DNA of 64,000 nucleotides from positions 19,814,001 through 19,878,000 of the forward strand of contig NC_134152.1 of the NCBI RefSeq assembly GCF_033958435.1. The letters run 5' to 3'. Positions within the stretch are counted from its first letter, which is position 1. Each line of letters starts with the position of its first letter. A program made the position numbers and the translations under genes. Origin of the DNA: Carettochelys insculpta (Eukaryota > Chordata > Testudines > Carettochelyidae). Below the pieces are notes generated by a model, which did not search any database, had not been told where the DNA came from, and worked only from the letters and a program-made list of their open reading frames with translations. This document shows, one piece after another, positions 57,638 through 64,000 of the stretch.

Positions 57638-57837
57638 CAGAAGGGCCTCAACATCCGTGAACTTATGGTTCATGAATTCAATTATTCACAAGCAGTCCCA
57701 AGCATCTGTTTCCCCTGGGGCCCCGGGAAGGGAGCCCTGGTATCCGGGCATCAGGTGGAGCGGCTGCCATATTCGTGAAATCCAACATTCAAGAGGATTC
57801 TCAACATGGAACCCTCGCAAACATTGAGACCCTACTG
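57638..57837. mobile_element. Tigger-like MITE
   Basis: CAGAAGGGCCTCAACATCCG left; GCAAACATTGAGACCCTACTG right (ending 57837), TA on both sides. The interior ATGAATTCAATTATTCACAA parallels ATTCTATTATTGACGAG of the copy at 52304. Confidence 0.7.
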
Positions 57838-58265
57838 TACAGTGTGCAGGGTTTATATGCATCACAACAAAGAACGGGAATAATGTTGGGGTGAGAGGAA
57901 ATTCATAAAACACAGGTAAAACCCTTCCCTCCCATCATGCAGCACGTGCTGGAAAAGACTTTTAAGTGAAAATCAGCATGGCAAGGCTTTAAAAGAGTTA
58001 CATCAATTGAGCTGACATTGTGAATATTAAAAAAAAAATCATTAAAACATTTGGGATTGTATGATCAACAATCCACACAGGGTGAAACAGCCCTTCTAGG
58101 CTCAAATATTCACAGATATATACTGAATTTGTATCAAAAGTAACTGGGAGAGGGACAATGTACAATCAAAGGAGGAAAAAAACAAAGTAAAGGTGTACAA
58201 AAGGCATCAAAGCTTTTCCTTATCCTGAAAACAGAAAATGATTGATTCCCAGAGTGCAGCAAATA

Positions 58266-58594
58266 CAGTAAACTATTTCATATCCAGCAGCCCCGGGGCT
58301 GGGAGGTTGTCAGATATGCAGATATTCTGGATAATAGAGAGGTACACTGAGCAATGCATAACACTAAAGAAAAACAAGATCAGATATCAAGAAACAAGCA
58401 AATGTATGCAGCATACTTTATTTACCAACACTAGTATTATACACTGCAAACTTACACTGTATTTGCTGTATTTATTTGTATTTACTTTCACTGTACTATA
58501 CTTAGAGAAATGTAACTAAAATTTACTTAAGGTTAAAATGCAGGTAACTTGCGAGTTCTGGATAATGGAATGCTGGATATGAAAGAGTTCACTG
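58266..58594. mobile_element. Tigger-like MITE
   Basis: CAGTAAACTATTTCATATCC left; GGATATGAAAGAGTTCACTG right, TA on both sides (58264-58265, 58595-58596). Inverted ends of about 20 bp. Sister of 38711-39132. Confidence 0.8.
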
Positions 58595-58599
58595 TAATC

Positions 58600-59215
58600 A
58601 GGACTGTAATGTGTCTTTACTTTCAGTAGCACCTCCCTTGTTTTGGAACACTATTTCCTGAAAAGCAGCAGACTTGTACAAGTGAAGATTAGATTTGCCC
58701 TTTGTCTGCTTTTAATTTCTATCCCTGTGTTGTTTACTCAGATAATTTCCTGGTGTGCATCAGAGTTCTGTTTGTGAGGTGTCCTGGGAATATTGTGCAA
58801 TAGATGTTAATTAACATTCTAAAGGTCATTTTCTTCCTAGTTCACGTCAATCGCAGTATAATAAAGGAGATGCATGTATTCCAGGCTTTAGCAAAGGTGG
58901 GACCCTTGCCGGCCAATGTTTGCAAGCATCTGCTAATTTCACATCACTGTTTTTAAGTTGTCTAAGTTTATACTCCTTGTTCCTGGTTTTCAGAAAAGCA
59001 GAGCTGCCACAACTCCCACTGACATCTGTTGGATCTATAGAAAGTGTTGTAAGTTAAAGAAAACCCCAGTGTTGACTCTCCCTACAGTGGATGATGATGG
59101 AGAAATGTTCAGGCAGCGATGAATGTTTCTTAAAGTCACAGGATACAATTTTTCATTCAATCTCTTCCCCACCCGATTTTTCTCTAACCTGCATCAGAAT
59201 CCCAGGCCATGACAG
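58600..59215. other. Unassigned sequence
   Basis: No recognisable feature. Confidence 0.45.
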
Positions 59216-59220
59216 AGCAG

Positions 59221-59546
59221 GGCTGTGGCCACACTTGGCCAAAATTTTGAAATGGCCATGCTGATGGCCAAATCGGAGGATACTAATGAGGCACTGAAAT
59301 GAAAGTGCCACTTTTGATTGTGCAGGGCTCAGCTACCCAGGAGTCCTTTACGAAAGGACTCTGCAGACTCATAGGAATAAGGGGATTTTGAAGTCTGCAG
59401 GGTCCTTTCGAAAAGGACCTCCGGGTAGCTGAGCCACGCATGATCGAAAGTAGCACTTTCATTTTCATTTCAGTGCCTCGTTAATATCTTCCAATTTGGC
59501 CATTAGCATGGCCATTTTGAAATTTTGGCCAAGTGTGGCCACAGCC
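59221..59546. mobile_element. Palindromic DNA transposon
   Basis: GGCTGTGGCCACACTTGGCC left, GGCCAAGTGTGGCCACAGCC right: a perfect 20 bp inverted end, with CAG on both sides (59218-59220, 59547-59549). Arms match the element at 39984. Internal CCTTTCGAAAAGGACC is itself palindromic. Confidence 0.9.
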
Positions 59547-59549
59547 CAG

Positions 59550-60120
59550 GTGTCATGGATGCTTAGAAATGTTTAAGATTAGTTTTTTAAATGTTTATAA
59601 ACATATCCTGACTAGCTGCTAAGCCCAGATTGTGGTCCTGCTGCATCTGGGGCGAGCCAGATGTGGGGAGCAGGGACTAGAAAACAGCGGCCAACCAGAG
59701 AACCAGAATGAAAGTGGTCACTATCAAAGGGCAGAGAAGGAATGGGAGGCAGAAAGGACACAGGACAAGGCACACCTAGAACAAGGAGATAAAGGGGCTG
59801 GAAGTGCACCTACAGAACATAAATGCAGAGTTTTAGGATGGGGGGATAGTAGCCAGGGTCAATGTGAAGACAAAGCTTCGGAAGAAAGGCCTGGATTGAG
59901 CTTCCAAGGCCTTGAATCGGTCTGTACCAGGGATGCTGAGGACTAAGGCAAACTAAGTGAGGGACAAGGAAAAAGGCTTTTCAAGACTGGGCCCAACTTG
60001 AACAGCTCTAGTAACAAATACTCTAAGAAAGTTTATAGTCAGTTCTGACCTACTTCTATCTCAGACTGGACTGTATCTAAAATGGGCTATAAAAATAATA
60101 TCCTACAAAAAGTATAGTTA
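59550..60120. other. Unassigned sequence
   Basis: An open frame, 59632-59946 (+), has biased acidic/glutamine content and no domain; its flanks give no splice or promoter support. Confidence 0.4.
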
Positions 60121-60124
60121 CTTA

Positions 60125-60525
60125 GGCTACGTCTACACTAGCAAGTTCTTTCGAATGATTTTTCGAAAGAAGGGGGCTATTTCAAAAGATCCCATGGAGC
60201 GTCTACACACAGTGTTCTTTTGCAAGTAAAGTGAAAGAATGCAGCACTTCTTTCAAAAACACTGTTCTACTCCTTTTTCAGGAACAGTGCCTTCTTTTGA
60301 ACGCTTCTTTCAAAAGAAAACACATAGACGCTCCTCGGGGATCTTTTGAAAGTACAGATCCTTCTTTCGACAGCACAGTCTTCATGGTACCTGGTTTTTT
60401 TGATTCCCAGCCTGTTCTTTCGAAAGAGTGGAGCTGTGTGGACACGCTCTTTCAAAAGAAGTTCTTTCAGAAGAGATTTTCTGGAAGCACTTATTTTGAA
60501 AGAACTCTGTAGTGTAGACATAGCC
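60125..60525. mobile_element. Palindromic DNA transposon
   Basis: GGCTACGTCTACACTAGCAA left; TGTAGTGTAGACATAGCC right, TTA on both sides (60122-60124, 60526-60528). Arms are rich in TTCTTTCGAAAGA and TTTCAAAAGAA. 401 bp. Confidence 0.85.
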
Positions 60526-60534
60526 TTAGAGTAG

Positions 60535-60885
60535 GTCAACACAGCAAAGTTATTTCAAAATAACAGCTATTATTTTGAAATAACTAACCTACATAATGAA
60601 ACCTCTGTTTTGCATTTATTTCAAAATAAAGTCTTATTTCAAAATTGGTAAATCTCATTTCCTGAGGAAGAGTGCCTATTTTGAAATAGTAGTTTCAAAA
60701 TAGGTATTTAGAAGTCAGGGCATAGTGTTTATTTCGAAATAAGCCATAGCGCAGCTAATGGCTCTATTTTCGAATAGGCTCTATGTGTTTAGATGTATTT
60801 CAAAATAGCATGTAGCAGCACTATTTCAAAATAAGATATAACAGAATAGCTTATTTTGGAATAAGGCTTCTGTGTAGACATACCA
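60535..60885. mobile_element. Palindromic DNA transposon, adjacent copy
   Basis: Worn left end GGTCAACACAGCAAAG; right end CTTCTGTGTAGACATACC. Interior TTATTTCAAAATAA and TATTTTGAAATAG motifs match the outer element at 39916. It starts within about 10 bp of the previous element. Confidence 0.65.
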
Positions 60886-60889
60886 TTAG

Positions 60890-61775
60890 GTCCAATAAAT
60901 TATCATTGGTTTAATTTCATTATCATCCTCATAATATTTGAAGGAAAGTATAATTTGGTAAATATTCCTAAGAGGGCTGCAAACATAGTCACTCAGTAAT
61001 TTCTTTATAATCAGAATCAGTTAACAGGAATGGTGTTAACTCATTAAAATTCAAGATGCTAAAGAGTAAATGAGGAAGAGATCAGCCTGCTGTCCCTTTA
61101 ATGGTGCTCTTCTGCGTTACAGAAGGAAACAGAGACGAGCGCTGCACCTGGGATCTACATTATTGAAACAGGAAGTCAGTCTTGCAACCTTAATTAAAGA
61201 AAATCAACACTCTGAATTCATGATTGATGGCCAGGGAAACAAAGCCGGAATCATGAACTGTAGATTTATCTAAGTTCTTAAAAGTCTAATTAGGAGAAGT
61301 GATGGGGGAGAGGGTTGTTTCTATTGAGTAGCTGAATCACTTAAGGCTTTTGGTATCTGGTTTCAACTAAAAGATTCCCCCAGAGAAAATCACTTGCTGC
61401 TTGTTTTATGGGCCAGATTCCAGTCCAACATTCTGGTTTTCCTCTCTATCCAGAGTGTAACAACACTGCAAATGTAGCATTAATTTTGTCCTTTTGTTCT
61501 GACTGTGTGCATGTTGTTATTGCTGGGGTAGAGGTTCTTGAGGCTGTGGTAAGCTCAGGGTATGTGGATGTGTTAAAATGCATAGATCCCATTTATAATC
61601 CAATGTCTGTCTGAGAACAGTCCGATGGCGCTCTATGTCGTTCTGGAACCTCATCCAGTGGTCCGAGTATAGTAATTAGGCAAAACAAATTCTGTGTTGA
61701 TCATGCCTATATTGCCTTCCATCCAGCACTCTGACAGTACTCCTCAAAAGCATTGCTGGGTGAAGGAAATCTGGC
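60890..61775. other. Unassigned sequence
   Basis: No gene recognised. The part 61020-61275 is not obviously repetitive and is a weak candidate for conserved non-coding sequence. Confidence 0.35.
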
Positions 61776-61779
61776 CTAC

Positions 61780-61900
61780 TAATTAAGATGCAAGCCCGAG
61801 ACTTGGAAGACTGAGATTTAATTCATTCACTGTTCCTCATCTGCAGAATGGGGGTGATAACCCTTCTTCAAGGAAGAGAGGTGCTATGAGGCATAACACA
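61780..61900 (-). mobile_element. MIR SINE fragment
   Basis: GTTCCTCATCTGCAGAATGG, then GGTGATAACCCTTCTTCAAG and GAGGTGCTATGAGGCATAAC, follow the reversed MIR order. Confidence 0.65.
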
Positions 61901-62051
61901 CTCAAAATTGAGGTCCTCCAGACTAGATTGACAACAGGGACTTAAGCTTTAGGCACCACAACAGCTGGGTGCCCTGTGGCCCTGTCAAAATCACAGCCAC
62001 TCAGACACCCAGGCTCCCATGTATGTGTTTGGCATCTGAGGAAGGGATTCA

Positions 62052-64000
62052 CAGAATCATAAAATCATAGAATGCTAGGACTGGAAGGGACTTTGAGAGG
62101 TCATCGAGTCCAGCCCCCAGCCCTCATAGCAGGACCAAGTGCTGTCTCGACCATCCCTGATAGACATTTATCTAACCTGTTCTTAAATATCTCCTGAGAT
62201 GGAGATTACACAACAACCCTAGGCAATTTATTCCAGCGTTTGACACCCTGACAGTTAGGAACTTTTTCCTCATGTCCAACCTAAACCTCCCTTGCTACCG
62301 TTTAAGCCCATTGCTTCTTGCTCTATCCTCAGAGGCCAAGAAGAACAAGTTTTCTCCCTCCTCCTTATGACATCCTTTTAGATACTTGAAAACTGCTATC
62401 ATGTCCCCTCTTAATCTTCTTTTTTTCCAAGCTAAACAAGCCCAATTCTTTCAGCCTTTCTTCATAGGTCATGTACTGTAGACGTTTGATCATTCTTGTT
62501 GCTCTTTTCTGGACTCTTTCCAATTTCTCCACATCTTTCTTGAAATGCGGAGCCCGGAACTGGACACAATACTCCAGATGAGGCCTAACCAGAGCAGAGT
62601 AGAGTGGAAGAATGACTTCTCATGTCTTGTTCACAACACACTGTTGATGCATCCCAGAATCATGTTTGCCTTTTTTGCAACAGCATCACACTGTTGACTC
62701 ATATTTAACTTGTGGTCCACTATAACCCCCTAGATCCCTTTCTACTCCTTCCTAGACAGTCGCTTCCCATTCTGTATGTGTGAAACTGATTGTTCCTTCC
62801 TAAGTGGAGCACTTTGCATTTGTCTTTATTAAACTTCATTCTGTTTACCTCAGACCATTTCTCCAATTTGTCCAGATCATTTTGAATTTTGACCCTATCC
62901 TCCAAAGCAGTTGCAACCCCTCCCAGGTTGGTATCATCTGCAAACTTAATAAGCATACTGTCTATGCCAATATCTAAATCGTTGATGAAGATATTGAACA
63001 GAACTGGACCCAATACAGACCCCTGCAGAACCCTACTTGTTATACCTTTCCAGCAGGATTGAGAACCATTAATAACTATTCTGAGTACAGTTATCCAGCC
63101 AGTTTTGCACCCACCTTATAGTATCCCTATCTAAGTTGTATTTGCCTAGTTTATTGATAAGAATATCATGTCGTACTAAAATCTAGGTATACCACATCCA
63201 TGACTTCTCCCTTATCCACAAGGCTTGTCATCCTATCAAAGAAAGCTATCAGATTGGTTTGACATGATTTGTTCTTTGCAAATCCATGCTGGCTGTTCTC
63301 TATCAGCTTACCACCTTCCAAGTGTTTGCAGATGATTTTTTTAATTACTTGTTCCATTATCTTTCCTGGCACAAAATTTAAACTGACTGGTCTGTAGTTT
63401 CCTGTGTTGTTCTTATTCCCCTTTTCATAGATGGGCACTATATTTGCCTTTTTCCAGTCTTCTGGAATCTCTCCTGTCTCCCATGATTTTCCAAAGATGA
63501 TACCTAATGGCTCAGATACCTCTTCCATCAGCTCCTTGAGTATTCTAGGATACATTTAATCAGGCCCTGGTGACTTGCAGACATCTAACTTTCCTAAGTG
63601 ATTTTTAACTTGTTCTTTTTTTATTTTATCTTCTACACCTACCCCTTTCCCACTAGCATTCGCTATGTTAGGCATTCCTTCTTCAGACTTCTCAGTGAAG
63701 ACCAAAACAAAGAAGTCATTAAACATTCCAAGTTTCCCATTACTCTTTCTCCCTCCTCACTGAGCAACGGGCCTACCCTATCCTTGGTCTTCCTCTTGCT
63801 TTTAATGTGTTTATAAAAAGTCATCTTGTTTCCCTTTATGCCCATAGCTAATTTGAGCTCATTTTGTGCCTTTGCCTTTCTAATCTTGCCCCTGCATTCC
63901 TGTGTTGTTTGCCTGTATTCATCCTTCGTAATTTGTCCTAGTTTCCGTTTTTATATGATTCCTTTTTTATTTTGAGATCATGCAAGATCTCCTGGCTAAG
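62052..64000 (-). mobile_element. CR1 LINE running off the right edge
   Basis: On + it begins with the reversed tail CACAGAATCATAAAATCATA and GGACTGGAAGGGACTTTGAG. Same tail subfamily as 33700-36420. It extends at least 1.95 kb, through the reverse transcriptase and into the region just upstream of it ([14 protein letters not shown] near 63700-63780). Confidence 0.95.
62720..63845 (-). pseudogene. CR1 ORF2 remnant: reverse transcriptase
   Basis: On -, in order: [16 protein letters not shown] and GPLLSEEGE (63663-63845); then YPRILKELMEEVSEPLG, ETGEIPEDWKKANIVPIY, NYRPVSLNFVPGKIME and VYLDFST (63166-63555; motif A truncated by a stop in place of KAF); then MGPVLFNIFINDLD and SMLIKFADDTNLGGV (62720-63013) with an intact FADD. 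Frames shift between blocks, but individual domains are well kept, so this is among the younger CR1 copies here. Confidence 0.9.

Noticed and set aside
59632..59946. 104-residue acidic plus-strand frame as a small gene
   Set aside because: No domain, no promoter or splice evidence, and composition bias is enough to explain it.

Overview
The window reads as non-coding DNA from a reptile-like vertebrate, most likely a turtle. The evidence is the repeat content: many CR1 LINE copies (several keeping the ATTCTATG 3' tail typical of sauropsids), old MIR SINEs, Penelope-like elements (PLEs) with a GIY-YIG endonuclease remnant, hAT and Tigger-like DNA transposons, and a large set of palindromic DNA transposons rich in TTCGAAATAG and GTCTACAC. 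Turtle is an inference; crocodilian or tuatara is not excluded. I found no convincing host exon, tRNA, rRNA, CRISPR array or bacterial-type operon. All recognisable coding matter is broken transposon genes.

Layout. 1-4220: two halves of an APE-type non-LTR retrotransposon in opposite orientations (reverse transcriptase on -, endonuclease on +). 4228-8240: a CR1 copy on + interrupted by a solo LTR-like insert and by a 2.7 kb PIF/Harbinger relic, which itself holds another CR1 on -. The relic keeps a Myb/SANT-like gene (+) and the N-terminal part of a transposase gene (-). 8.2-19 kb: mostly unassigned AT-rich sequence with MIR, hAT and PLE fragments and two short palindromic elements. 19-30 kb: three related ~0.7 kb Harbinger-type derivatives, foldback elements, CR1 and a PLE. 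30-37 kb: CR1 copies inserted in or next to a Tigger-like repeat, with an LTR-like insert. 37-41 kb: Tigger-like, hAT and nested palindromic elements. 44-47.4 kb: two CR1 copies. 51.5-59.5 kb: a solo LTR, Tigger-like elements, a hAT copy and a head-to-head inverted PLE pair inserted in a MIR. 60.1-60.9 kb: two adjacent palindromic elements. 62.05-64 kb: a CR1 running off the right edge.

The main biological story is a Harbinger-type system. The broken two-gene relic at 5361-8063 shares its leader (AGGGGCCCTTTAA on +) and a start beginning Met-Asp-Pro-Gln with the ~700 bp non-autonomous copies at 19178, 22870 and 29030. Nine palindromic elements in the window have readable 3 bp (or ambiguous 3-4 bp) target duplications of varied sequence, and one has its empty site preserved in another repeat copy in the window. 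Other points worth checking are the PLE inverted pair made in what looks like one integration event, and a 144 bp pair of diverged inverted paralogous sequences at 26836-26979 and 30640-30783. Boundaries are approximate unless a target-site duplication is given.
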